IMG/VR virus record: IMGVR_UViG_3300043425_000929
Location: 1 to 27,843 of that record
Reading direction: 5' to 3' (one strand)
Length of the DNA: 27,843 bases
Source: a virus
The position numbers were made by a program, and so were the translations under genes. Positions within the stretch are counted from its first letter, which is position 1. Each line of letters starts with the position of its first letter. The notes below the pieces were generated by a model, which saw nothing but the letters and a program-made list of their open reading frames with translations, did no database searches and was not told the DNA's origin. This document shows, piece by piece, positions 14,240 through 21,764 of the stretch.

Positions 14240-14989
14240 CTATTCGTTGATATCTTCATACTTCATCTTAGCTAGAATATAATCTTTAACTAAACTTGAA
14301 CGAACGATGTCATCGGCTGTAAATTCAATTCTAGTGAATGCACCCATATGTTGAGCGATATCAAAGAATTTAAGAATACCACTCATGTCATTCTTTTTCT
14401 TATTCAAATCAGTTTGTCTGTAGTCACCACACCAAATAATCTTTGAACGATAACCAACACGAGTCATTACAGTGTCAATCTCTTCAAAGGTTAAGTTTTG
14501 CATTTCATCCACAATAATGATTGCATCATCAAAAGACATACCACGAATAAATGATGTACTGATAAACTGTACATGATGTTGTTCTTCTAATCTAGACCAT
14601 GCATCTTTACGACCAAATAATGTTTCGCATATTTGAACATATGGTTGTTGATAGATTTCCATCTTTTCATTTACATCACCAGGTAAGTGTCCGATTTCAC
14701 GAGATTGAACTGCCGAACGAACAACAATAATCTTATCGAAAGGATTACCTTTATCAAGTACTTCTTCTAATGCTTTGTACATAGCACAGAATGTTTTACC
14801 TGTACCTGCTACACCATGAAGTGCAATAAAGTAGTCACCAATCTTGTATGCATCAAAGAATTTCTTTTGATTATCTGTTAGTGGTTGAAATGTTTTCAAG
14901 TCGTCTATTCTAATTCTTAATGAATTATTAACAACTTTAAGTGGTACTTTTTCATCCATTTGGATTTGTGTATTAGCTTTTCTAGCCAT
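14240..14989 (-). CDS. phoH: PhoH-like ATPase
   Basis: A 249-aa P-loop protein of the PhoH branch of superfamily 1. Walker A is GVAGTGKT (59-66), Walker B IIIVDEMQN with Asp161 and Glu162, and a sensor-like GDYRQTDL follows near 205. This is the usual length for phage PhoH. The gene is common in marine T4-like phages; its role is debated (RNA/NTP metabolism or phosphate response). It overlaps the PD-(D/E)XK exonuclease gene by 8 bases, so the two probably act in nucleic-acid metabolism. Confidence 0.93.
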   Translation of the reverse strand: MARKANTQIQMDEKVPLKVVNNSLRIRIDDLKTFQPLTDNQKKFFDAYKIGDYFIALHGVAGTGKTFCAMYKALEEVLDKGNPFDKIIVVRSAVQSREIGHLPGDVNEKMEIYQQPYVQICETLFGRKDAWSRLEEQHHVQFISTSFIRGMSFDDAIIIVDEMQNLTFEEIDTVMTRVGYRSKIIWCGDYRQTDLNKKKNDMSGILKFFDIAQHMGAFTRIEFTADDIVRSSLVKDYILAKMKYEDINE

Positions 14990-15647
14990 TTAAGAGTTCC
15001 ATGAGAGGGTTAATGTAATTATTTTTATATCTCACAAAGATTTGCGGCTTCTTAGATTCTTCAACCGCAATCGCAATAACAATCTTGTCAATTGGTTCAC
15101 CGACCAATTCTTCATACATCAAGGCATATGCTGTACCTTGCATGAAGTAATTCTGAATATTCTCTTCTAACTTTTGTTTTGTTGATGTCTTATAATCGAT
15201 AACAGCAATCTCATCATCCCAATCTGCAATCAAGTCAGTACGACCTGCTACTTTTAGTTTGTCTGAATATAATGCTTGCTCAATAGAATATACTGTTCCT
15301 ACATGTGCATCGATTTCTGGTCTTAATTGATTGAATAACTCTTTGATGTTTGGCATCATCATTTTAATTTTCATATCGCTTAGTTTGTTTGCGATATAAT
15401 CTTCAAAGGCCAAATGAACGGCTGAACCTCTACGAGAGGCTCGACCCGCAACTTTATTAGCTTCTTCTTCACCAACAGCATTACGCCATTCTTGAAGAGA
15501 ATCTTTGTTGTATTTTGATAAAGCAGTAGTAATAGATTTATACACATTACCGTTTGGTGTTGTGTATGTTCTACCGCTTTCAGTTGTTACCGCTTCTAAT
15601 TCAAAATCAAGTTGCGGTATCTTTACATGATTAAATGTTCTTACCAT
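14982..15647 (-). CDS. PD-(D/E)XK exonuclease (RecB/MGME1-like)
   Basis: A 221-aa nuclease with RRGSAVHLAFEDY (72-84, motif with His78), GRTDLIAD (135-142, Asp138) and IDYKTS (150-155, Asp151 and Lys153), the metal-binding core of the PD-(D/E)XK fold. A C-terminal helix with QGTAYALMYEEL (about 169-180) follows, as in RecB-like and MGME1-type exonucleases. It probably degrades or processes single-stranded DNA ends. It overlaps its neighbours on both sides by 7-8 bases (phoH downstream). Confidence 0.88.
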   Translation of the reverse strand: MVRTFNHVKIPQLDFELEAVTTESGRTYTTPNGNVYKSITTALSKYNKDSLQEWRNAVGEEEANKVAGRASRRGSAVHLAFEDYIANKLSDMKIKMMMPNIKELFNQLRPEIDAHVGTVYSIEQALYSDKLKVAGRTDLIADWDDEIAVIDYKTSTKQKLEENIQNYFMQGTAYALMYEELVGEPIDKIVIAIAVEESKKPQIFVRYKNNYINPLMELLNG

Positions 15648-15889
15648 TCTCTAGGGGTACTATACTTTCTAGAAGGTGACGCACCAGGATTTCTACGTTG
15701 AATACTATCAACCACATATTTCTGAAAGTCTGAAGGTGGTTTCTGACCGGGGTCAACAATAGGTGCAACAGTATCATGATGTCTAATAATATTAGTATTA
15801 TCTTTCATGTATTGTTCATACTCGGCAATTTTCATTACCTTTTCAAAGATTTCATTTGTATCTGTATTTTTAAGTACGTATGTTGGCAT
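15641..15889 (-). CDS. Small conserved phage protein (82 aa), FmdB-like start
   Basis: The N-terminus MPTYVLKNTDTNEIFEKVMK resembles the beta-hairpin start of FmdB-type zinc ribbon proteins, but no Cys are present, so zinc binding is lost. Homologs I recall in T4-like cyanophages show the same MPTYxFKN..GEIFEK start and a Pro/Gly-rich C-terminus. Function unknown. Confidence 0.75.
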   Translation of the reverse strand: MPTYVLKNTDTNEIFEKVMKIAEYEQYMKDNTNIIRHHDTVAPIVDPGQKPPSDFQKYVVDSIQRRNPGASPSRKYSTPREW

Positions 15890-15901
15890 AATGTTCCTTT
15901 A

Positions 15902-16468
15902 TCATATATTTTTATTTATAAAGAAAGGAACATCACGTTTCTTCCATGAAAACATTCTAGTCTTTTCACCGTTGTAATAATTGTGATAAGACTGTACAGA
16001 ATCACCAGACACTTTGTACTGGTCAGGCATTGCAGGTGTAGGTTCAGTGAATTCATCGATTGAGATGTTATCTGGACAATTACCTAATACTGATAATAAT
16101 CCAGACGATTCACACTTATGAACTTTACCGTAACGATATGTGTATTCTTTACACAATTCAATCATTAGTCTATACAACCACTGATAATTAAATAAACTTT
16201 TTCGACACCATATCGCAGAAGGATGATTGATGTGTGTTGCTGAGTATAATGTTTTATCTTGTAATGCGTTAGATAAAACTAATACTTTTTTCTTCTTAAC
16301 TTGACCTGTAGTTTTATTAGTGAAATCTACAAGATGCTCAGTGCCGTCAAGAACACGATGAGCAGTAGACAATAGTTGAGCAGTCTCAAGAATCATTTTG
16401 ACACAGTGCTTGTCTACATGATACTGAGCGGCTAATTTGGGGTCATTATCTAAGTAAAATATATTCAT
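15902..16468 (-). CDS. Conserved phage protein of unknown function (188 aa)
   Basis: The first residues are MNIFYLDNDPKLAAQYHVDK, then HCVKMILETAQLLSTAHRV; later INHPSAIWCRKSLFNYQWLY and YTYRYGKVHK; and near the end the YNGEKTRMFSWKKRDVP block. These blocks mark a family found in many tailed phages, always unnamed. The conserved His, Lys and Trp residues suggest an enzyme, possibly acting on nucleic acids. It overlaps the 64-aa gene by four bases. Confidence 0.82.
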   Translation of the reverse strand: MNIFYLDNDPKLAAQYHVDKHCVKMILETAQLLSTAHRVLDGTEHLVDFTNKTTGQVKKKKVLVLSNALQDKTLYSATHINHPSAIWCRKSLFNYQWLYRLMIELCKEYTYRYGKVHKCESSGLLSVLGNCPDNISIDEFTEPTPAMPDQYKVSGDSVQSYHNYYNGEKTRMFSWKKRDVPFFINKNI

Positions 16469-16659
16469 CTTTTATTTAACAATCTACATTGCTGTTTAAC
16501 TTGTTGAGGAAAGTCAGGACTAATCTCAGCTAGTCTACAGTCATATTGAATAGAAATCAAGTGATTATTATTCTTTGTATCTAAAAGTCCATATATGCAT
16601 ATGATGCTTATTAGTAACATAATAATAAAGAATATAAGGTCTGGTACATTCATTCGCAT
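16465..16659 (-). CDS. Single-TM small membrane protein (64 aa)
   Basis: One transmembrane segment (about 5-25, VPDLIFFIIMLLISIICIYG) is followed by a periplasm-like tail with two Cys (DCRLAEISPDFPQQVKQQCR). This Cys spacing and CRLAEIS..P block recur in small membrane proteins of T4-like phages. Start at the first ATG (16659) or the ATG two codons in; the ribosome binding site is weak. Function unknown. Confidence 0.7.
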   Translation of the reverse strand: MRMNVPDLIFFIIMLLISIICIYGLLDTKNNNHLISIQYDCRLAEISPDFPQQVKQQCRLLNKR

Positions 16660-16660
16660 A

Positions 16661-16759
16661 TTATTCCCAACCGAATAGGTTAGCTAATAACTCACCGACA
16701 AGTAGAAGACCTACGAAAAGAATCAAACCGGCAACAGCATAAATGGCGTTCAACATCAT
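16661..16759 (-). CDS. 32-aa membrane micropeptide
   Basis: ATG at 16759 with GAGG eight bases upstream, directly under promoter module G. The product is MMLNAIYAVAGLILFVGLLL followed by a short GELLANLFGWE, a single hydrophobic segment. Its stop lies one base before the next gene's start. Supported by signals and fit, not by homology. Confidence 0.6.
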   Translation of the reverse strand: MMLNAIYAVAGLILFVGLLLVGELLANLFGWE

Positions 16760-16792
16760 GATTAATACCTCATAGTTAATTAGTACACTATT

Positions 16793-16820
16793 AGTATACA
16801 TGAATTAATTAATATGTCAA
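16793..16820 (-). promoter_or_regulatory. Sigma70-like promoter (module G)
   Basis: TTGACA (16820-16815), 16-bp spacer, TATACT (16798-16793). The TGA stop of the upstream 125-aa gene lies inside the TTGACA box, as in module D. Leader contains GTACTAATTAACTATGAGG. Confidence 0.82.
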
Positions 16821-17194
16821 TAGTTTCTTATGATATCTATTAAATTCATTAATTCTTGCTCAGACATAACAATAACTTTAGCTTTAACTCTAGTTAAGGG
16901 TAATGGTTCATTAATTTTTATCTGAGTATATGTTGCTTTTTGTTTGATAGCTAAAGCGATTCTATTAGCTAAATCAGATTTAACATGCTCCTTAAAGCCT
17001 TCTTCATTAATTTGAACAGCATGATTAAGGTCAGCAATTTCTACATGTGCCTGAAACAAACAACCAGAATCTTCAATAATTCTCTTCTTTTGAAATTCAG
17101 ATAAGTTTCTAGATGTAGAAGAGACTACAGCATATGAATCCATGTAGTCTTGATATTTTCCTGCTGTAGGAGGGTTCATTATAGAAGAAATCAT
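16817..17194 (-). CDS. Hypothetical phage protein (125 aa)
   Basis: A mixed alpha/beta protein (MISSIMNPPTAGKYQDYMDS...) with a helix EEGFKEHVKSDLANRIALAI and a C-terminal strand/helix RVKAKVIVMSEQELMNLIDI. The ATG overlaps the TAA of the preceding gene and AGGA lies upstream. No family recognised. Confidence 0.7.
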   Translation of the reverse strand: MISSIMNPPTAGKYQDYMDSYAVVSSTSRNLSEFQKKRIIEDSGCLFQAHVEIADLNHAVQINEEGFKEHVKSDLANRIALAIKQKATYTQIKINEPLPLTRVKAKVIVMSEQELMNLIDIIRNY

Positions 17195-17394
17195 TTTATT
17201 CCTAATAGATTCTTAACAATTTTCTCTTGAATCATGAATGGAATACTTACATAAGGATATTCGATAGCAAAAGGACATCCTTCTGCACCCCAACCACCCT
17301 TTACTAGAAACTTTTTATATATTGCTAAGTCTTTTTTGTCAGCAACATTAAAGTTACGTTTTGACTTTTGTTTAAGAATAAATGTATGTGTCAT
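17191..17394 (-). CDS. Small conserved phage protein (67 aa) downstream of structured leader
   Basis: The start is placed at the ATG at 17394 (MTHTFILKQKSKRNFNVADK) because GAGGAG lies seven bases upstream. A longer reading from 17457 would put coding sequence into the folded leader. The KKDLAIYKKFL, GCPFAIEYP and VSIPFM blocks match small proteins I recall from T4-like phages. Function unknown. It has an unusually long 5' leader (about 180 bases). Confidence 0.75.
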   Translation of the reverse strand: MTHTFILKQKSKRNFNVADKKDLAIYKKFLVKGGWGAEGCPFAIEYPYVSIPFMIQEKIVKNLLGIK

Positions 17395-17436
17395 AATATA
17401 ATACTCCTCAATATTTAATAAAAGAAATACTCTGGT

Positions 17437-17572
17437 GTGAAGATTCATTCGTAACAACGCAGTATTACATGGGGTATACTACGGATTCTCTGAATGTTAA
17501 CTACTAAGTAGCATCTTCACTCTTTCCCGCATCCAGACACACGAGTAGAAAGGAGAGAATCAACGAAATCAA
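17437..17572 (-). ncRNA. Candidate structured RNA leader with pseudoknot
   Basis: Downstream of the promoter at 17579-17605, nearly every base can pair. P1 joins 17520-17513 to 17444-17437 (8 bp, GTGAAGAT/ATCTTCAC). P2 is a hairpin at 17512-17500 (5 bp, 3-base loop). P3 joins 17496-17492 to 17450-17446. P4 is a hairpin joining 17483-17476 to 17465-17458 (8 bp with one G-U, 10-base loop). The segment 17561-17554 (GATTCTCT) pairs perfectly with 17491-17484, which lies between P3 and P4, crossing P1 to form a pseudoknot. It may be a riboswitch-like leader for the 67-aa gene or a separate ncRNA. No known class is recognised. Folding was done by eye. Confidence 0.55.
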
Positions 17573-17578
17573 TCTAAT

Positions 17579-17605
17579 ATTATAATCTTTTATTTTGTTT
17601 GTCAA
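17579..17605 (-). promoter_or_regulatory. Sigma70-like promoter before the structured leader
   Basis: TTGACA (17605-17600) and TATAAT (17584-17579), spacer 15 bp; TAATAT two bases further (17582-17577) would give 17 bp. It lies five bases after the stop of the glycosyltransferase gene and does not share the leader of modules A-G. Confidence 0.7.
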
Positions 17606-17610
17606 CCACT

Positions 17611-18369
17611 TTATACAATAACTATAGATACGCCATCACTGTTTGAGATAACTTCTTGTTTTTTATGCCAAGGAAAGTCGTCATTATAAACATTCTTCAT
17701 GATTTTATTACCTTTTTCGAAGAAAGATTTCTGAACAGAACCCTCATTACCACCTAATCTATAGTTAACAGTATGTTGATTTGTACAAGTAAAGTTTGGA
17801 AAGTATTGTTTGATAGCACCGAAGAATTTTCTATCGGCACCCCATTGACCATACCAAGCATGTCCTATTTGAATTGCTACATCTTTTCTTACAGCAAAAC
17901 ATGAAGTGTCTATATGATAAACATTCTCATCAAAGAACGTAGGCCATTTACCAAGTGATTCACAGTTATCTAAACAAACGAATTCACCATCTTCATCATA
18001 TATGTTTCTAAGAGAAAACACCCATTGATTTGTAGAATTCTCTAGCGTGTCAACAATAGTTTGAACATGTGTTGGTTCAATCCAGTTATCTTCGTCAAGA
18101 TATACAATCACATCAGCATTTACTAAGAACGAACAAGCGGCATATACTCGATGACCATACCAACCTTTACCAACATTCTCTTCTAGAGCAATTAGTTTTG
18201 TTTTTGTATATTCATCTTTATCAGTAACTTCTTGAATGCTATCAAAGTATTGCATACCATCAGCAAAGATATAATGAACAATATCAGTATATGTTTGATT
18301 GTTTACGCTCGCAACACATTTTTCTAGATGTTTGCTACCAATAGAAGGAGTGACTACCGCTACTTTCAT
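17611..18369 (-). CDS. Family 2 (GT-A) glycosyltransferase
   Basis: A 252-aa GT-A protein. The N-terminus VAVVTPSIGSKHLEKCVASV then NNQTY is the nucleotide-sugar binding strand/helix. YLDEDN at about 115-120 is the DxD-like metal site. The acceptor half has WYGQWGADRKFF. It transfers a sugar from a nucleotide-sugar donor; the acceptor is unknown. The gene overlaps the nucleotidyltransferase-cupin gene by four bases, which may supply the activated sugar. A role in altering host surface glycan, or a virion component, is inferred. Confidence 0.85.
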   Translation of the reverse strand: MKVAVVTPSIGSKHLEKCVASVNNQTYTDIVHYIFADGMQYFDSIQEVTDKDEYTKTKLIALEENVGKGWYGHRVYAACSFLVNADVIVYLDEDNWIEPTHVQTIVDTLENSTNQWVFSLRNIYDEDGEFVCLDNCESLGKWPTFFDENVYHIDTSCFAVRKDVAIQIGHAWYGQWGADRKFFGAIKQYFPNFTCTNQHTVNYRLGGNEGSVQKSFFEKGNKIMKNVYNDDFPWHKKQEVISNSDGVSIVIV

Positions 18370-19130
18370 TCTTTTCTCTCAATATCACTTTCAACGCATT
18401 CTTCACCGTATTGAATTTCAATAATTCTACATGGTTCATCAAAAGGATTAATTAGTTGATGCCATTGTTCTTTTGCTACAAAATGAGAATCGTGTTTATC
18501 TAATCTCACTGTTGGTAACTTATATTCACCACTAAGTTGCCCTGATACTAATGATTCACCTTCACTGACTAACCAATACTCTGAACGTTTATTATGCTTT
18601 TGCATCGATAATTTCTGACCAGGATTAATAGTCAACTCTTTAACTTTAACGCCAGGTGCTTCATGAAGTACTCGATAGTAACCCCATGGCCTGATAGTTT
18701 TTGGTGCTTTCCATTCTTCAAGAATCCATGATGATGAATTCATCTTGTTATCACCACCGATACCAAACTTGAATATTAGATTATCATCTTTAACATCCAT
18801 TTCAGGAATATTAGCTGAAGTTCTATCGCCACCATTTGCAAAGATGATTTGATTTGTTGGAAATAGTTTTCTGACTTGTGTAATAGCATCTTTTGCTGAA
18901 CCATCAGAATCATCAAACTCAACAACACCCATGACATTTTTTAAACTAGAGACAATCTTTTTTCGCTCAGTATAAGGCATAAAAAAAGCACCCTTCTTGC
19001 GAATAAGCCATGCATCGGAGTTTACTCCAACCATAACTCTTCCCAATTCGGATGCTTCTTTAATATATTCAAGATGTCCGGAATGGATTGGGTCAAATCC
19101 ACCCGTTACAATAACAATTGAATCACTCAT
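18366..19130 (-). CDS. Nucleotidyltransferase-cupin fusion
   Basis: Two domains. Residues 1-135 form a cytidylyltransferase-like fold: GGFDPIHSGH with the HxGH catalytic pair (His16, His19), and FANGGDR (97-103). Residues about 145-254 form a cupin like the C-terminal part of type II mannose-6-phosphate isomerase/GDP-mannose pyrophosphorylase: RPWGYYRVL, PGQKLSMQKHNKRSEYW (His179, Glu184), WHQLINP (His224). Activated-sugar synthesis is likely; the substrate is unknown. It overlaps the GT2 gene downstream and lies two bases after the DUF6433-like gene. Confidence 0.85.
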   Translation of the reverse strand: MSDSIVIVTGGFDPIHSGHLEYIKEASELGRVMVGVNSDAWLIRKKGAFFMPYTERKKIVSSLKNVMGVVEFDDSDGSAKDAITQVRKLFPTNQIIFANGGDRTSANIPEMDVKDDNLIFKFGIGGDNKMNSSSWILEEWKAPKTIRPWGYYRVLHEAPGVKVKELTINPGQKLSMQKHNKRSEYWLVSEGESLVSGQLSGEYKLPTVRLDKHDSHFVAKEQWHQLINPFDEPCRIIEIQYGEECVESDIERKE

Positions 19131-19132
19131 TA

Positions 19133-19576
19133 TTAATCTTCCAAGTCACCGATATAAATCTCTGGAAATGCCTCGTGTACTAATTTAGGTGTTAAACCTT
19201 TAACTTTAATCTTCTTAGTCAGCAATTCAACTAATAGTTTAGCTTCATCTTTATGTAAAGACTCAAGTACTACTAATAACAATTCTGATTTCTTTTTGTC
19301 TGATAGATTTTCAGGACGTTTAGGATGACCTACAACGAATCGATATAATCTTTGCATCTCAGCATCTAGATATGTCATCGATAAACCAGGTGGGTCAAAC
19401 GAAGGACGATAATCAGGAATAATAACGTCGAATTGAATATTTGGATTAAATGCTCCACTTAAAAATTCAACGAATGGTTTGTTTGCGACTTTTTGTAAGT
19501 ACGCAATTTTCTCCGCACGTGACGGAAGTGATTCAAACTTATCAAAAATTTCACTATATAATAACTCAGAACTCAT
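19133..19576 (-). CDS. DUF6433-like T4-type phage protein (147 aa)
   Basis: The start is the ATG at 19576 (MSSELLYSEIFDKFESLPSR) with GAGG upstream; a TTG two codons earlier is less likely. The layout fits an unnamed family next to replication genes in T4-like cyanophages: a helical N-terminus ending in a LPSRAEKIAYL block, a FNPNIQFDVIIPDYRPS centre, then LVHEAFPEIY. The assignment to DUF6433 is from memory. It overlaps the Rnh gene by 11 bases. Confidence 0.75.
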   Translation of the reverse strand: MSSELLYSEIFDKFESLPSRAEKIAYLQKVANKPFVEFLSGAFNPNIQFDVIIPDYRPSFDPPGLSMTYLDAEMQRLYRFVVGHPKRPENLSDKKKSELLLVVLESLHKDEAKLLVELLTKKIKVKGLTPKLVHEAFPEIYIGDLED

Positions 19577-20414
19577 TTGCAACCTCTATTAAGTTTTTAA
19601 GACGATTTGCAACTAAGTAATTTATAAATTGCATTTTAGTCTTTGGTTTAGTATTCTCATAACTATGTATAACACTTGTTCGAATATCTTCAGGTATTTT
19701 ACTTAAATCAATCAAACTTTCATTACGTCTGTAGTTTTTAAGTATCTCTTCATTCTCACAAAACACTTCAGGACTCTGATTCAACCAGACAGCAAGCTTT
19801 TCTTCGTAAATGGATTTCTGTCTAACTCCGTTTACATATGAATCATCGGCTGATAATATGTTTGGAATACCATCACCTTTATCACCACGAATAATTAATT
19901 CTTTAAGATGATTAAGTGGATTACTATCTTTAATTTCTTTTTTCAGAATAGGTGAATATTGCTCAACATTCTTCATCGCTTGAAGTTGAACAAAGTCTTT
20001 ATCCGAAGAAAGAATCATAATCTTTTCATAGGGTGATTGTCTCACACATAAAGTAGCAATAATATCATCAGCTTCTACAGTATCAATTTCTAATACTTTA
20101 TAATGAGAATACTTGATAAGTTCTTCTTTGATTACTTCTAAACACTTGAAAATTTCTTCCCAATTCAATCCAGAAGCCTGTCTAGTTTTCTTACGTGAAG
20201 CTTTGTAGTGTGGAAATAAAGTTTTGCGCCAATACTTTCTATTGTCACATGCAATAATAACCTCTGGTCCGTGAGTAGCTTTATACTTCTTAACATATGT
20301 TCTAAGTGTATTAAGTACTAAATGACGAGCCAAATCAATACTGATATCTTTATCACTTTCAGCTAACTCTTTTAAACTAGAGATAACTACTTGATTGAAA
20401 TCAAATATAATCAT
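19566..20414 (-). CDS. rnh: T4 Rnh-like RNase H / 5'-3' exonuclease
   Basis: A 282-aa FEN-family nuclease matching T4 Rnh in length and motif order: IIFDFNQ (Asp5), ACDNRKYWRK (Asp57), VEADD (113-117), SSDKDFVQL (136-144) and RGDKGDGIPN (176-185). The acidic residues bind two metals. T4 Rnh removes lagging-strand RNA primers and adjacent DNA. It lies beside the GroES-like gene, with which it shares one base of overlap. Confidence 0.93.
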   Translation of the reverse strand: MIIFDFNQVVISSLKELAESDKDISIDLARHLVLNTLRTYVKKYKATHGPEVIIACDNRKYWRKTLFPHYKASRKKTRQASGLNWEEIFKCLEVIKEELIKYSHYKVLEIDTVEADDIIATLCVRQSPYEKIMILSSDKDFVQLQAMKNVEQYSPILKKEIKDSNPLNHLKELIIRGDKGDGIPNILSADDSYVNGVRQKSIYEEKLAVWLNQSPEVFCENEEILKNYRRNESLIDLSKIPEDIRTSVIHSYENTKPKTKMQFINYLVANRLKNLIEVANEF

Positions 20415-20665
20415 TATTCTTCCAATACAGCTACAATAAATTCTTCTTTAACGAACCAGTATTTACCTGCTCGTGCTGATTTTGACCAATCAACAATCAA
20501 TCTATCACCGACAGATACATGTTCTACATCAGGTCCAATAGAGATAACTCGACCTTCAGTCTGAGCATCTTTATCCACTGAAGTCAACACGATACCGCTT
20601 GATGTTGTTGACTCTTTAGCAATTTGTTCTACTAATACGTTATTCTTTAATGGTCTAATATTCAT
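20414..20665 (-). CDS. groES: GroES-like co-chaperonin
   Basis: An 83-aa protein starting MNIRPLKNNVLVEQIAKEST, with the mobile-loop segment TTSSGIVLT (21-29), GRVISIGPD (38-46), and a C-terminal FIVAVLEE strand, all diagnostic of GroES. It would cap host GroEL to fold phage proteins, as T4 gp31 does for the capsid protein. It is slightly shorter than bacterial GroES (about 95 aa). It is a single gene with no GroEL partner. Confidence 0.92.
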   Translation of the reverse strand: MNIRPLKNNVLVEQIAKESTTSSGIVLTSVDKDAQTEGRVISIGPDVEHVSVGDRLIVDWSKSARAGKYWFVKEEFIVAVLEE

Positions 20666-20675
20666 TATTTCATCC

Positions 20676-21764
20676 TCATAAAATTCTCAACAGTATCGTA
20701 TCAGTATTAATACGACCGGTCAATGTTGCTTCTTTAGTTGTTAAATCGGTAAGTACGTTTCTAAGATAAACTTTGCCTTCTTTGATGACTTTTGGAACAA
20801 CTTCATCAGGCTTTCTTAGAGTCTTAGTAATAGATTTTGCTTCTGAAAAGTTTAGTATCGTACTTCCTTTTACTGATAATCCACTTGCATCTTCGGCAAC
20901 ATATACACCTAACTTTTTAGTTTTAGTGTTATATACCCATAACTGCTGAGAACCAATAATTTTCTTAGGGTCTTCAGACTTCAATCCTGCAGGAGGATAT
21001 TCTTTTTGATAAAACATTTTAGCCACTAATTGCTCAGGTGACTTTTGTTTTCTCTTTCTTGGCTTCCTAGACTTAGTAGCAGTCTCTAAGAATTTCATAA
21101 TATCAACAATAATGTTGTCGCAAAATGAGACTACTTTCTTTAATTGTGATTTAGTATAACATGACCAAGCTTCAATCAATTGTTCATCTTCAGTGTTTAA
21201 TGCTTCATCAAACTGTGCTCTACGTTTCTTGAATGTTTCTAGCAATCTATTTGCATGAATACCTTTGACCTTATCTTGCATAATTGCATAAGGTGAAGGT
21301 GTTATCTTGAAGTCGCTGGAGATATATGTATCAATTGCACCTTCTAGTTCACCTGCAATTTCTGATACTTTTTCATTAATTCTATCTTGAATAGACACCA
21401 CATTAGTAGGCTCATCAATTTGAATTTGTTTTCTTTCAGGTACATAAGACTTTAGAACATTAAGTCTCTCATCAAACCATACTTGATTCTTTGCGTTTAG
21501 AATTAAACCTCTGTCTAACATTCGACATATGAAACCAAACGTGGTTGATTGATTGTTGATTGCTTCGGCTGAAGCTTTAATATGATGCTTCTTAGCATAG
21601 TCGACGATTGCTTTATAAGCAAACTTACTATCTCTATTCTGAGTATACCATGTTAATGCTTGTGCTAATTCAATTTTTGAAACTTCAGTTAATTGTGTGA
21701 ATCTAGGTTCACCGCCATTCGACTTTATCTCGAGTTCTTCAAGCGTCTGACGTTTTGTTGCCAT
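20676..21764 (-). CDS. T4-like phage protein of unknown function (362 aa)
   Basis: A 362-aa soluble protein. The N-terminal third has the helical TQLTEVSKIELAQALTWYTQ. A basic patch KSRKPRKRKQKSPEQLVAKM (about 231-250) precedes a beta-rich C-terminus (QQLWVYNTKTKKLGVYV). The basic stretch suggests nucleic-acid binding. I recall similar unnamed proteins in T4-like marine phages near replication genes. It overlaps the 99-aa gene upstream by 26 bases. Confidence 0.8.
   Translation of the reverse strand: MATKRQTLEELEIKSNGGEPRFTQLTEVSKIELAQALTWYTQNRDSKFAYKAIVDYAKKHHIKASAEAINNQSTTFGFICRMLDRGLILNAKNQVWFDERLNVLKSYVPERKQIQIDEPTNVVSIQDRINEKVSEIAGELEGAIDTYISSDFKITPSPYAIMQDKVKGIHANRLLETFKKRRAQFDEALNTEDEQLIEAWSCYTKSQLKKVVSFCDNIIVDIMKFLETATKSRKPRKRKQKSPEQLVAKMFYQKEYPPAGLKSEDPKKIIGSQQLWVYNTKTKKLGVYVAEDASGLSVKGSTILNFSEAKSITKTLRKPDEVVPKVIKEGKVYLRNVLTDLTTKEATLTGRINTDTILLRIL

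Noticed and set aside
15902-16468. T4 DenV pyrimidine-dimer glycosylase
   Set aside because: A weak impression from size and basic character, but the DenV N-terminal catalytic pattern is not present; kept as unknown.
17437-17572. tRNA gene in the folded leader
   Set aside because: The helices do not make a cloverleaf, no T-loop GGTTCRANNCC block or 7-bp acceptor stem with CCA site is present.
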